A DNA stretch of 61,531 nt from an uncultured bacterium (GCA_937889645.1 CALBZE010000048.1:1-61531); one strand, 5' to 3'. Shown: positions 18,403-27,341, counted from the first letter of the stretch. Translations and numbers: made by a program. The notes: a model not told the origin generated them from the letters alone.

Positions 18403-19191
18403 ATGGCCACCCGCATCGTCGTCTCGGGCGCCCGGGGGCGGATGGGGCGCGCCGTCGCGGCGCTCGCCGCCGCGGCGGAGGACATCGAGCTGATCGGCGG
18501 GATCGGCCGGGAAGCGGGCGTGCTGCCGGGCGCGTACGAGCGGGTCGTGCCCCCGGAGCAGGCGGCGGGGATCGTCGCCGAATGCGATGTCGTCGTCGAC
18601 TTCTCCGCGCCCGAGTTCCTCGCCCGCGTCCTCGACTCCGCCCCGCTCGACGGCCGGGCGCTGGTCGTCGGGACGACGGGGCTGGACGACGCGCTGCGCC
18701 GTCGGCTCGACGCCCTCGCCGAGCGCGCAGCGGTGCTGGTCGCTGCCAACTTCAGCGTGGGCGTGAACCTGCTCCTCGCGCTGGTCGAGGAGGCGGCGCG
18801 GCGGCTCCCCGCGGACCGCTACGACGTCGAGATCGTCGAGGCGCACCATCGGGGGAAGGCGGACGCGCCGAGCGGCACGGCGCTCGCGCTCGGGCGAGCC
18901 GTCGCCAGCGGGCGCGGCGTCGACCTGGAGGCGGTCCGGCGAGATGGGCGGAGCGGCCGGCCGGGCGCGCGCCCGGAGGGCGAGATCGGATTCCACGCGA
19001 TCCGCGGCGGCGCCGTCGCCGGGGCGCACAGGGTCCTCTTCCTGGGCGCGTTGGAGCACATCGAGCTGGCGCACACCGCGGTCGACCGGTCGCTTTTCGC
19101 CGAGGGCGCGCTCGTCGCGGCGCGCTGGATCGCCGACCGCGCGCCAGGCCGTTACGACATGCGTCAGGTCCTGGGGTTGGATCGAGAGTGA
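18403..19191 (+). CDS. dapB: 4-hydroxy-tetrahydrodipicolinate reductase
   Basis: Reduces the DapA product with NAD(P)H. The 262-residue protein has the N-terminal nucleotide site GARGRMGRA, GTTG, and the substrate/catalytic signature EAHHRGKADAPSGTA. Dimer-forming C-terminal residues are normal. The ATG at 18403 lies five bases after the dapA stop. Confidence 0.97.
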   Translation: MATRIVVSGARGRMGRAVAALAAAAEDIELIGGIGREAGVLPGAYERVVPPEQAAGIVAECDVVVDFSAPEFLARVLDSAPLDGRALVVGTTGLDDALRRRLDALAERAAVLVAANFSVGVNLLLALVEEAARRLPADRYDVEIVEAHHRGKADAPSGTALALGRAVASGRGVDLEAVRRDGRSGRPGARPEGEIGFHAIRGGAVAGAHRVLFLGALEHIELAHTAVDRSLFAEGALVAARWIADRAPGRYDMRQVLGLDRE

Positions 19192-19198
19192 GGCGGGG

Positions 19199-19912
19199 AT
19201 GGACTACCAGACCATACGCGACATCATCGCGAACGCGAAGAAGACGACGCCGGTGCGTGTCTACGTCCGGCACGATGGCGAGCTGGCCGTCGAGGACGGA
19301 CCCGAGCTGAAGGTCTTCCCGACCGGCGCCGGGACGACGATCCTGGTCGGCGAGTGGGACCGGGTGCGCGAGGTGCTCGAGCGCGAGGGTGCCCGGATCC
19401 GTTACCATTACCTGGAGAACGACCGTCGCAACTCGGCGGTGCCGCTCCTGGACCTGAAGGGCGTCAACGCGCGGATCGAGCCCGGCGCCGTCATCCGCGA
19501 CGGCGTCGAGATCGGCGATCGCGTGATCGTCATGATGGGCGCGGTCATCAACATCGGCGCCGTGATCGGCGAGGCGACGATGGTCGACATGAACGCGGTC
19601 GTCGGCGCGCGGGCGATCGTGGGCCGCGACTGCCACGTCGGGGCCGGCGCGGTGCTGGCCGGCGTGCTCGAGCCGCCGAGCGCGGAGCCGGTGGTGATCG
19701 AGGATGGCGTGCTGATCGGCGCGAACGCGGTCGTCCTCGAGGGGTGCCGCGTCGGCAAGGGGAGCGTCGTCGCGGCGGGCGCGGTCGTGGTCGAGGACGT
19801 GCCGCCGGGCGTGGTCGTGGCCGGTCAGCCGGCGCGGGTGATCAAAGCAGTCGACGAAAAGACGCGCGACAAGACCGGCCTGCTCCGGGAGCTGCGCCGG
19901 CTCAACGACTGA
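19199..19912 (+). CDS. dapH: Tetrahydrodipicolinate N-acetyltransferase
   Basis: Acylates tetrahydrodipicolinate in the acetylase branch of diaminopimelate synthesis. The 237-residue protein has an N-terminal domain of about 85 residues, then a left-handed beta-helix of hexapeptide repeats (for example GAVIRDGVEIGDRVIVMMG and VVIEDGVLIGANAVVLEG). The length and the N-terminal MDYQTIRDIIANAKKTTPV match DapH of the acetylase pathway better than the longer succinyl-type DapD. No dapL, patA or deacetylase gene follows, so later steps are encoded elsewhere. Confidence 0.9.
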   Translation: MDYQTIRDIIANAKKTTPVRVYVRHDGELAVEDGPELKVFPTGAGTTILVGEWDRVREVLEREGARIRYHYLENDRRNSAVPLLDLKGVNARIEPGAVIRDGVEIGDRVIVMMGAVINIGAVIGEATMVDMNAVVGARAIVGRDCHVGAGAVLAGVLEPPSAEPVVIEDGVLIGANAVVLEGCRVGKGSVVAAGAVVVEDVPPGVVVAGQPARVIKAVDEKTRDKTGLLRELRRLND

Positions 19913-20004
19913 CGGACGGGATGGGTTCGGTGGCGGCGCCGCAGTTGCTCGAGGGGCTCCAGGATTGGTAGCAGGGCGTCGCGTTCCTGCGACTCGACCT
20001 GCTC

Positions 20005-20640
20005 TTGCGCCTGCTCCTGGCGGCCGTCCTCGGCGGCGCCATAGGCCTCGAGCGCGAGATCAGCGGGAAGCCCGCGGGATTCCGGACGAACCTCCTGATC
20101 TGCGTGGGTGCCACGCTACTCATGGAGCTGTCCATCGGGGTGGCGGCGCTGGTCGACCCGAGGCAGACGAACGCGGACCCGGCGCGGATCGCGGCGCAGA
20201 TCGTGAGCGGGATCGGCTTCCTGGGCGCGGGGACGATCATTCAGTCCCGCGGGAGCGTGGTCGGCCTCACAACCGCAGCGACGCTGTGGGTCGTCGCGGC
20301 GATCGGGATGGCCGTGGGCGCGCGCGCCTACGTCGAAGCGGTCGGGACGACGGTCCTCGTGTTCATCGCGCTGATCGCGCTTGGCCGTGTGGAGGAGTTG
20401 CTCGTCCGGCGACGTTTCGAGCGACAGGTCGTCGTGACGCTGGGCCCGAGCCCGGGGCTCCTCAGTGCCGTCCGCGAGGCGTTCCTAGACGCCGGCTTCT
20501 TCGTGAAGCTGACGGAAGTCGAGCGGGACGAGCAGGGCGTCGTCGCCACGTTCGACATCGCGGGCTCCAGGGCCCGCTGGCCGGGCGTGCTCGACCGGCT
20601 GATGCAGCTGGACGGGGTCCACAAGATCACGCAGCTCTGA
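20005..20640 (+). CDS. MgtC/SapB family membrane protein
   Basis: A 211-residue inner-membrane protein. The N-terminal half has four to five hydrophobic helices with the family signature LGGAIGLEREISGKPAGFRTN, then GIGFLGAGTII. The C-terminal part (from about 135) is a small cytosolic ACT-like domain. MgtC proteins help survival in low magnesium or acid and affect ATP synthase in some species. The frame opens after a stop at 19969 and no ATG is available, so TTG at 20005 (or a CTG slightly upstream) must serve. It follows dapH by 92 bases. Confidence 0.88.
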   Translation: MRLLLAAVLGGAIGLEREISGKPAGFRTNLLICVGATLLMELSIGVAALVDPRQTNADPARIAAQIVSGIGFLGAGTIIQSRGSVVGLTTAATLWVVAAIGMAVGARAYVEAVGTTVLVFIALIALGRVEELLVRRRFERQVVVTLGPSPGLLSAVREAFLDAGFFVKLTEVERDEQGVVATFDIAGSRARWPGVLDRLMQLDGVHKITQL

Positions 20641-20674
20641 TTTTCTCGTTGGATTCATCCTCACGCGATCGCCG

Positions 20675-21700
20675 ATGAGTCGTCTGGTCGTAGACTTCGC
20701 CGACCGCCGTCCGATCTTCCGCCTCCCGGACTGGGCGGCGGAACGGCTGCGCGCCGCGCTCCCGGCCGACTGGAGCATGTACGTCGTCGCCGCGCCGGCC
20801 TACGGCGCCGGCGATGGCGCGGGGGTCGCGTCCGCCGAGGCGCTCGAGGCCGTCGAGGACGCCGAGATCTACTTCGGCTACGGGATCGCGCCCGAAATCC
20901 TGCGCCGAGGCCGCGGGCTGCGCTGGGTGCACACCGGGACGGCCGGCGTCGCCGGGTCGCTCTCCCCCGAGATGCGCTCGAGCGACGTCGTCTTCACCAA
21001 TTCCGCGGGCGTGCACGGGCCGGCGATGGCCGAGACGGTGCTCGCGATGATGCTGCACTTCGCGCGCGGGCTCGATTTCGCGGTGCTCGCGCAGGCGGCG
21101 GGGCGCTGGGACAAGTCGCCGTTCGACGGCGACGGCGCGCCGGTTCGCGAGATCGCGGGGAGCACCGTCGGGATCGTGGGCTACGGCGGGATCGGTCGCG
21201 AGGTGGCGATGCGGGCGCGCGCCCTCGGCGCCCGGGTCGTCGCGCTGAAGCGGCGGCCGGCTCCTCCGTCCGACGACGTCGAGCTCGTCTTCGGCGCCGA
21301 CGGGCTCCGTCGGATCCTGGCCGAGAGCGACTACGTCGTCCTCTGCGCGCCAGAGACCGCCGAGACGCGCGGCATGATCGACGCCGCCGCGCTGAGCCTG
21401 ATGCCGCGTCACGCGGTGCTCGTCAATGTCGCGCGGGGCGGGCTCGTCGACGAGGCTGCGCTGGCCGAGGCGCTGCGCACCGGCCGGCTCCGCGGCGCGG
21501 CGCTCGACGTCTTCGCGACCGAGCCGCTCCCCGAGGACAGTCCGCTCTGGCGACTTCCGAACGTGCTGATCACGCCACACGTCTCCGCGTACACGCACCG
21601 GTTCTGGGAGCGGGAGCTGGCCCTCCTCGAGGACAACCTCGCCCGTTACTTCGGCGGGCGGCCCCTCCGCAACGTGGTCGACAAGGACGCCGGTTATTAG
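20675..21700 (+). CDS. D-2-hydroxyacid dehydrogenase family protein
   Basis: An NAD(P)-dependent oxidoreductase of 341 residues. The Rossmann motif GIVGYGGIGREVAMRARALGA lies mid-protein. The catalytic Arg lies in VNVARGGLVDE, Glu in ATEPLPED and His in NVLITPHVSAYT. This triad belongs to the 2-hydroxyacid dehydrogenase superfamily (phosphoglycerate, glyoxylate or hydroxypyruvate reductases). The substrate is not evident, and it lacks the C-terminal ACT domain of SerA. The ATG at 20675 is 34 bases after the MgtC gene. Confidence 0.9.
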   Translation: MSRLVVDFADRRPIFRLPDWAAERLRAALPADWSMYVVAAPAYGAGDGAGVASAEALEAVEDAEIYFGYGIAPEILRRGRGLRWVHTGTAGVAGSLSPEMRSSDVVFTNSAGVHGPAMAETVLAMMLHFARGLDFAVLAQAAGRWDKSPFDGDGAPVREIAGSTVGIVGYGGIGREVAMRARALGARVVALKRRPAPPSDDVELVFGADGLRRILAESDYVVLCAPETAETRGMIDAAALSLMPRHAVLVNVARGGLVDEAALAEALRTGRLRGAALDVFATEPLPEDSPLWRLPNVLITPHVSAYTHRFWERELALLEDNLARYFGGRPLRNVVDKDAGY

Positions 21701-21750
21701 CTTGAGACCGGTGATGCCCCGGAGTTCGAGCCAGGCGATGCGAAGGTGAC

Positions 21751-22812
21751 ATGATCGAGATCCTGAAGTCGGCGATCCAGCAGGGCGCTTCGGACATTCA
21801 CATCAAGGCCGGCGATTTCGTGCGTGCCCGGATCAAGGGCGACCTGATCCCGGTCACGCGCCAGCAGCTCACCCCGGACCAGGTCCGCCAGCTCGCGACG
21901 CGGTTGATCCCGCAGTGGGACCGGGACCGGATCGACGAGCTGCGCGACTACGACTGCTCGTGGGGCGCGCCCGGGCTCGGCCGGTTCCGCATCAACCTTC
22001 TGCGCCAGCGCGGCACGCTCGGGATCGTCATGCGCGTGATCCCGATCGAGATCCCGACGCTCGAGCAGCTCAAGATGCCGCCGGCCCTTTCGCGCATCGC
22101 GGAATCGGAGCGCGGGCTGGTGCTCGTGACCGGCGTGACGGGGTCGGGGAAGAGCACCACGCTGGCCGCGATGATCGGCCACATCAACCGGATTCGGCGC
22201 AAGCACATCATCACGCTCGAGGACCCGATCGAGTTCCTGCACCGGGACAACCTCAGCTCGATCACCCAGCGGGAAATCGGGACGGACACGGAATCCTTCG
22301 CGACGGGGCTGCGTGCCGCGCTGCGCGAGGACCCCGACGTGATCCTGGTCGGCGAGATGCGCGACACGGAGACGATCGACACGGCACTGAAGGCGGCGGA
22401 GACGGGGCACCTGGTCTTCTCGACGCTTCACACGCAGAACGCCGTGCAGACGATCTCGCGCGTCGTGGCCGTCTTCCCGCCCGAGGAGCAGGAGATGGTG
22501 CGCGTGCGGCTGTCAGAGTCCCTTGTCGCCGTGATCAGCCAGCGCCTGCTCCCTCGCAAGGACGGCACGGGCCGCGTCGCGGCATGCGAGATCATGGTCA
22601 GCACGGGCGCGATCCGGGACTGCATCCTCAACCCGGAACGGACAGAAGAGATTTTCGAGCTGATCGCCGAGGGCCGCGAGACATACGGCTCCCAGACGTT
22701 CGACCAGCACCTCATGGAGCTGGTCACGTCCGGCATCGTCGAGTACGAGGTCGCCAAGGCCGCGGCGAACAATCCGTCGGACTTCGAGCTGAAGATGAGG
22801 ACCCTTGCGTGA
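21751..22812 (+). CDS. PilT-like type IV pilus retraction ATPase
   Basis: A 353-residue hexameric ATPase of the PilT/GspE superfamily. It has the N-terminal ASDIHIKAGD motif, Walker A GVTGSGKSTT, the Asp box ITLEDPIEF, Walker B with ILVGEMRD, the His box STLHTQNA, and a PilT-like C-terminal AIRDCILNPER. PilT retracts pili for twitching or surface sensing. The C-terminal motif differs slightly from the textbook AIRNLIRE, so PilU-type or other retraction paralogues are possible. No pilin or other pilus gene is next to it. The stop overlaps the following aldolase start by eight bases. Confidence 0.9.
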   Translation: MIEILKSAIQQGASDIHIKAGDFVRARIKGDLIPVTRQQLTPDQVRQLATRLIPQWDRDRIDELRDYDCSWGAPGLGRFRINLLRQRGTLGIVMRVIPIEIPTLEQLKMPPALSRIAESERGLVLVTGVTGSGKSTTLAAMIGHINRIRRKHIITLEDPIEFLHRDNLSSITQREIGTDTESFATGLRAALREDPDVILVGEMRDTETIDTALKAAETGHLVFSTLHTQNAVQTISRVVAVFPPEEQEMVRVRLSESLVAVISQRLLPRKDGTGRVAACEIMVSTGAIRDCILNPERTEEIFELIAEGRETYGSQTFDQHLMELVTSGIVEYEVAKAAANNPSDFELKMRTLA

Positions 22813-23707
22813 CCGCGGCCCCTGGTTCACCGGCATCATCGTGCCGGTGACGACGCCATTCGATCCCGTGACCGGCGACGTGGCGCCGGTCCATTTTCGC
22901 GACAATCTCCGCCGCTGGCTGGCGCACCCGCTCGACGGCTTCCTGCTCTTCGGCTCGACGGGCGAGGGGATCCTGCTGGAGCTGGAGGAGAAGGAGCGGC
23001 TCCTCGGGTACGCGCGGGACGTGGTGCCGTCGGACCGGTCGATCGTGGTCGGGGTCAGCGCCGAATCGACGCGCTCGGCGATCGCGCAGAGCCGTCGCCT
23101 GGCCGAGGCCGGCGCCGACGCGGTGCTCGTGCACCCGCCGATCTACTTCGGCTCTGTCCTGACCGACGCCTCGCTGCGCGACTTCTACGTAGCCCTCGCG
23201 GACGAATCGCCGATTCCGGTCCTCGTCTACAACATGCCGAAGTACACGAGGATCAACCTGGAGCCCGGGCTGGTCGGCGAGCTGGCGCGTCATCCGAACG
23301 TGGCCGGGATGAAGGATTCGTCCGGGGACCTCAAGCGTTTCGCGGCCTACTCGGAGGCGTGTGCGGGGGAGTGTGGCCTGCTCGTCGGGAGCGGCGCGAT
23401 GCTCTACGGCGCGCTCGAACTCGGCGCGGCCGGCGGGATCGTCGCGCTCGGGCTCCTCGCGCCGGCGGAGTGCGTGGCGCTGTACCGCGCCTTCATGGCC
23501 GGCGACGGCGCGACCGCGGGCCGGATCCAGGAACGGATCGGCCCGGTCCACGCGGAGATCGTCGGCCGGCTCGGCGTGCCGGGCGTCAAGGCCGCGCTCG
23601 ACCTGCTCGGCTACGCCGGCGGGAAGACGCGCCCGCCTCTCGGCAACCTGGCCTCCCGGGATCGCGAGGAGGTGGCGCGGGTCCTGCAACGTGCGGGGTT
23701 GCTTTGA
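22805..23707 (+). CDS. DapA/NanA-family aldolase, second copy
   Basis: A 300-residue member of the pyruvate-dependent aldolase family. It has VPVTTPFDPVTGDV at the start, LFGSTGEGILLE, the catalytic Tyr in YNMPKYTRINL and the Schiff-base Lys in VAGMKDSSGDL. It differs enough from the dapA product at 17504 that another substrate (4-hydroxy-2-oxoglutarate, N-acetylneuraminate or a sugar acid) is likely. The start is TTG at 22805, inside the last codons of pilT, so translation may be coupled. Confidence 0.85.
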   Translation: MRDRGPWFTGIIVPVTTPFDPVTGDVAPVHFRDNLRRWLAHPLDGFLLFGSTGEGILLELEEKERLLGYARDVVPSDRSIVVGVSAESTRSAIAQSRRLAEAGADAVLVHPPIYFGSVLTDASLRDFYVALADESPIPVLVYNMPKYTRINLEPGLVGELARHPNVAGMKDSSGDLKRFAAYSEACAGECGLLVGSGAMLYGALELGAAGGIVALGLLAPAECVALYRAFMAGDGATAGRIQERIGPVHAEIVGRLGVPGVKAALDLLGYAGGKTRPPLGNLASRDREEVARVLQRAGLL

Positions 23708-23734
23708 ACCGCACGCGCCGCAGGTCACGGGGGG

Positions 23735-24916
23735 ATGGAGTCCCGCATCGAGGCCAGGGAAGATAGGACCGGGGCGCTCGGCGCCGAGATCGAGGCGGCG
23801 CTCCGCGCGATCCGGGCACTCGCCCGACCGCGCATGACGGGGACGCCGGGCGCCGCGGAAGTCGGGGCGTGGCTCCGTCGCGCGTTCGAGGAACTGGGCT
23901 ACGAAGTCAAGGACCTGCCGTTCACGTTCTCGACGTGGCCGGGTCGCTACGGCGTCCCGGCCATCGGCGTTCTCACCCTCTGCGGCCTGGGCGCGGCGAC
24001 GTACGGCCTGGCCTCGAGCCGCCCGGTATTCGCCCTCATCGCCCTCGGCGGCCTCGCGCTCGCAGCCGGGCTCGCCGCGTTGGTCGCGCGTCACGCGATC
24101 GCCGGCCTTCCGCTGGGGCGCGTCCAGGGGACGAACCTCCTCGCGCACCGGCCGGGCGCCCAGCCCCGATACCTGATCACCGCGCACCTGGACAGCAAGT
24201 CGCAGCCGATCTCGACGTTCCTCCGGATCGCGGCGATCGTCCTCGTCGGCTTTGCCTGGAGCGCGCTCTTGGCGGTCGCGGCGATCGGGCTGTACGACAC
24301 CGCGCTCATCTCGCTGCCGCTCGTCCTCTCGACCGGCGCCCTGGGCGGCGTCGGCGGCGCGCTCCTCACCAGCTCCGTCGCCGGCAACGCCTCGCCCGGC
24401 GCGCTCGACAATGCGACCGGCCTGGCCGCGCTCCTCGGGATCGCCCGCCGACAGCAGCATCACGGCGACGTCGCGTTCCTCGTCACCGACGCGGAGGAAC
24501 TCGGGCTCGCCGGCGCGTGGGACGCGGCGCGTCGCCTGCCGCCGCTCGAGGGGATCATCAACCTGGATGGGCTGGACGACGAGGGCGAGTTCCGGATCAC
24601 CGAGCGGATCGGCGCGGCGCGCGGACGCGTGCTCGCGCCGCACCTCGCCGCCGCGCTCCTGGCGAGCGCCGAGGCGATGGGCGAGTCCGTCGAGCGCCGC
24701 GACCTCCCCGCCGGGATCCTGGTCGATCACATCCCGTTCGGGCGCGCGGGATTGCCCGCGCTCACCCTCCTGCGGGGGACCGCCCGGTCGCTGCTGCGGG
24801 TGCACCGCCGGAGCGACGCGGCCGACCGCCTCACCGGCCGGGGCGTGGCGCTCACGGTATCTCTCGTGTCCGGTGCCCTCGATCGTCTTCGCGAGAGACG
24901 TTCACGGACGGTATGA
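23735..24916 (+). CDS. M28 family metallopeptidase with internal membrane segments
   Basis: A 393-residue zinc peptidase of the M28 (aminopeptidase Y / PSMA-like) type. Metal ligands are H151 and D153 (LITAHLDS), D225 (GALDNATG), and the Glu pair E254/E255 (TDAEELGLAG). Hydrophobic segments lie at about 74-92 and 97-116, before the catalytic part. Two more, at about 164-184 and 190-211, lie between H151 and D225, where ordinary M28 enzymes have only a short loop. The protein is therefore probably an integral membrane peptidase. Its 3' end overlaps the convergent gene by 65 bases. The substrate is unknown. Confidence 0.85.
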   Translation: MESRIEAREDRTGALGAEIEAALRAIRALARPRMTGTPGAAEVGAWLRRAFEELGYEVKDLPFTFSTWPGRYGVPAIGVLTLCGLGAATYGLASSRPVFALIALGGLALAAGLAALVARHAIAGLPLGRVQGTNLLAHRPGAQPRYLITAHLDSKSQPISTFLRIAAIVLVGFAWSALLAVAAIGLYDTALISLPLVLSTGALGGVGGALLTSSVAGNASPGALDNATGLAALLGIARRQQHHGDVAFLVTDAEELGLAGAWDAARRLPPLEGIINLDGLDDEGEFRITERIGAARGRVLAPHLAAALLASAEAMGESVERRDLPAGILVDHIPFGRAGLPALTLLRGTARSLLRVHRRSDAADRLTGRGVALTVSLVSGALDRLRERRSRTV

Positions 24917-25766
24917 GGGCTGGCTCCACTTCGGCCGCGACGGCGGAGAACAAACCGTGCAGGGCGAGTTCGCCGCGGCGAACCATCCCACGGTAGAAGG
25001 CTCGATAACCGACGAGGCCGACGGAGCCCCCGCCGAAGAACCCGGCGCCGATCGTCGCGTAGGCAGCAATGGCTCCGACGGGGACGGCGACGAGGCTACC
25101 GATCAAGGGCGCCAAGATGCCGCTCCCCACGCTCAGCCCGGCCGCCGCGCCGAACACGCTGAGCAGGCCCGACGAGACGCCGGCCAGCCCGAGGTTCAGG
25201 CCACGCCGGAAAAGCGGCGCGCGGATGCGGACGACGGTGCCGTCCTGCGTTGCCCGGATCGTGACGAGGAGCACGCGCACGTCGGCTGCTTCCAGCCCGC
25301 CGCTGAAGCCCGACCAGCTCGCACCCTGCCGTCGGAAGACGTACACCCGGTCGGTCGGGGACTCGCCGCGACCAATGGCGCGCTCGAGGGCGAGGTCGAA
25401 GGCGGGCCGCGAGGCGACTTCGGCGAAGGCGGTCAGGACTCGCTCGGGCTCGGCGCGGAAGACGCGCTGGACGTCGATCGCGTCCGCCTTCGACACGAGG
25501 AGCTTGAGCAAGCGCGTCCGCCAGTCGTCAGGTCGGATCGAATCCCAGTCCACGAGCTGCCGCTCGGCCAACGCGAGCAGCACGGACTCGGGTTGGATCC
25601 CAGCGCCCTCCGCCGCGTGTAGCACGACGTCCAGAGTCAGGCCACCCGGTCGCGACGTCGCGGCGCTCCCGCCAGCCGCGTCCCGCCCCGCCGTCTGGAG
25701 CTCGGCCGCGCGCGCCCACAATTCGCGGGCCAGCTTCTCGTCGATGCGCTGCAAAGAATCGCCCAT
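24852..25766 (-). CDS. Conserved hypothetical protein with Gly-rich membrane hairpin
   Basis: A 304-residue protein that I do not recognise. The N-terminal third is helical and soluble (GDSLQRIDEKLARELWARAAELQ). A middle part contains VYVFRRQGASWSGFSGGLEAADVRVLLVTI, similar in feel to a small beta domain. Two Gly/Ala-rich hydrophobic segments (about 200-225 and 230-252) follow, with AGVSSGLLSVFGAAAG and GAGFFGGGSVGLVGY. The tail is charged. The ATG at 25766 has GGAG seven bases upstream. It is convergent with the M28 gene and divergent from purA. The role is unknown. Confidence 0.7.
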   Translation of the reverse strand: MGDSLQRIDEKLARELWARAAELQTAGRDAAGGSAATSRPGGLTLDVVLHAAEGAGIQPESVLLALAERQLVDWDSIRPDDWRTRLLKLLVSKADAIDVQRVFRAEPERVLTAFAEVASRPAFDLALERAIGRGESPTDRVYVFRRQGASWSGFSGGLEAADVRVLLVTIRATQDGTVVRIRAPLFRRGLNLGLAGVSSGLLSVFGAAAGLSVGSGILAPLIGSLVAVPVGAIAAYATIGAGFFGGGSVGLVGYRAFYRGMVRRGELALHGLFSAVAAEVEPALIPSVNVSREDDRGHRTREIP

Positions 25767-25793
25767 GCGCCATCTCCTGTTCGTTCCACACCC

Positions 25794-25799
25794 AATATA
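25794..25799 (-). promoter_or_regulatory. Possible -10 box for the minus-strand hypothetical gene
   Basis: Read on the minus strand this is TATATT, an A/T island in very GC-rich DNA, 28 bases before the ATG at 25766. No good -35 is visible. Confidence 0.3.
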
Positions 25800-25876
25800 A
25801 CCCGGGCGGCCCCGGGGCGCCCCCGCCGGTACAGCCGCGGTGCAGACACCCGCTCCCGCCGATCCCGCCCGCCCCG

Positions 25877-25905
25877 TTGCGACCCGGACGGGTTGGAGCT
25901 ACCCT
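25877..25905 (+). promoter_or_regulatory. Possible purA promoter
   Basis: TTGCGA (25877-25882) and TACCCT (25900-25905) are exactly 17 bases apart, giving a leader of about 28 bases before the purA ATG. The -10 is a weak match. No PurR-type operator or purine riboswitch was recognised. Confidence 0.35.
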
Positions 25906-25940
25906 TTCGCGGACCCAACGCAACCTCGAATCAGGACGCG

Positions 25941-27221
25941 ATGAACGGATACAAGTGCCTCGTCGTCGTCGGCGCCCAGTGGGGCGACGAAGGGAAGGGC
26001 AAGATCGTGGACGTGCTGGCCGGCGAGGCCGACGTCGTCGCCCGCTACCAGGGCGGCGCGAACGCGGGACACACGGTGCACGTCGGCGGCGAGGAGTTCA
26101 TTCTGCATCAGATCCCGTCGGGGATCCTCCACGAGGGGAAGCGATGCCTGCTCGGCAACGGCGTCGTCCTCGACGTGGAGCAGTTCTTCGCCGAGCTCGA
26201 TGGCCTCATCGCCCGCGGGATCGACGCGGAGTCGAGGGTCGGCGTGAGCGGACGCGCCCACCTGCTCCTCGAGTACCACAAGCGCCTCGACCAGGTCTCG
26301 GAGATGGCGCGCGGCGCGGGCCAGATCGGCACCACGCGGAAGGGGATCGGCCCGGCATACGAGGACAAGGTCGCACGCCGCGGGATCCGCGTCGCCGACC
26401 TCCGGGTCGCCGACCGCGCCCGCGAGCTGATCCACGAAGCCGCCGGCCGCGCGAACGAGCGCCTGCGGGCCGCCGGCGCCGAGCCGGTCGACCCCGCGCG
26501 CATCGCGGACTACGTCCTCTCCGTCCGCGATCGACTGCTCCCACTGGTCACCGACGTCGGCCGCGAGATCACACGCTCGATCGCCGAGGGGCGGCGGATC
26601 CTCCTCGAGGGCGCACAGGGCGCGCTCCTCGACGTCGACCACGGGACTTATCCGTACGTCACCTCCTCGACGACCACCGCCGCCGGCGCCGCGACCGGCA
26701 CCGGGATCGGCCCCACCATGATCGATGCAGTGCTCGGCGTCGTGAAGGCCTACACCACCCGCGTCGGCAGCGGACCGCTCCCCAGCGAGATCCACGGCCC
26801 GCTCGGCGAACGGCTCCGCGAGCTCGGCGGCGAGTACGGCGCCACGACCGGTCGGCCGCGCCGCTGCGGCTGGTTCGACGCCGTCGTCGTCCGCTACGCC
26901 GCCCGCGTCAACGGCCTTACCGGACTCGCGCTCACCAAGCTCGACGTCCTCGACGCCTTCGACGAGATCCGCATCGCCACCGGCTACCGCGTCGAAGACG
27001 TCGTGCTCGACGACTTCCCCGACGACCTCACCCTCCTCTCCCAAGCGGAGCCGGTCTACGAGACGCTCCCGGGCTGGAAGACGACGACGTCGACCGCGCG
27101 GTCGCTGGACGAGCTTCCCGAGGCTGCGCGGGCGTACATGCGGAGGATCGAGGAGGTGACGGGGGTGCCGATCTGGTATGTGTCGGTGGGGACGAAGAGG
27201 GAGCAGATAATTAGGGTGTAG
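25941..27221 (+). CDS. purA: Adenylosuccinate synthetase
   Basis: Makes adenylosuccinate from IMP, aspartate and GTP, the first committed step to AMP. The 426 residues begin with the P-loop GAQWGDEGKGK, followed by ARYQGGANAGHTVHV (catalytic His), IGTTRKGIGPAYEDK and the GTP-site TKLDVLD. All are canonical. The ATG at 25941 with CAGGA upstream fits the family start; the frame is open for 16 more codons but these are not conserved. A cluster of GGGCTCA repeats follows the stop directly. Confidence 0.97.
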   Translation: MNGYKCLVVVGAQWGDEGKGKIVDVLAGEADVVARYQGGANAGHTVHVGGEEFILHQIPSGILHEGKRCLLGNGVVLDVEQFFAELDGLIARGIDAESRVGVSGRAHLLLEYHKRLDQVSEMARGAGQIGTTRKGIGPAYEDKVARRGIRVADLRVADRARELIHEAAGRANERLRAAGAEPVDPARIADYVLSVRDRLLPLVTDVGREITRSIAEGRRILLEGAQGALLDVDHGTYPYVTSSTTTAAGAATGTGIGPTMIDAVLGVVKAYTTRVGSGPLPSEIHGPLGERLRELGGEYGATTGRPRRCGWFDAVVVRYAARVNGLTGLALTKLDVLDAFDEIRIATGYRVEDVVLDDFPDDLTLLSQAEPVYETLPGWKTTTSTARSLDELPEAARAYMRRIEEVTGVPIWYVSVGTKREQIIRV

Positions 27222-27320
27222 GGCTCAGGGCTCAGGGCTCAGGGCTTGGGGTGGCGGGTTCCTGAGCCCCGAGCCCTAGGCCCCGAGCCCTAGGCCCCGA
27301 GCCCTAGGCCCTGAGCCCCG
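27222..27320. repeat. Short direct and inverted repeat cluster
   Basis: Starting just after the purA stop, GGCTCAG is repeated three times in tandem (7-base period). The sequence then turns over, and GAGCCCTAGGCCCC and close variants occur three times at a 14-base period. The second block contains the reverse complement of the first (CCTGAGCC), so the whole can fold into a long imperfect hairpin. No T-run follows. It separates purA from the ffh promoter at 27342. Confidence 0.75.
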
Positions 27321-27341
27321 GTGGGGCCGGGGCGGGAGGGG

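Noticed and set aside
27222..27320. The repeat cluster as an intrinsic terminator of purA
   Set aside because: It can fold, but no T-tract follows. It may still stop transcription in another way, so it was listed as a repeat only.
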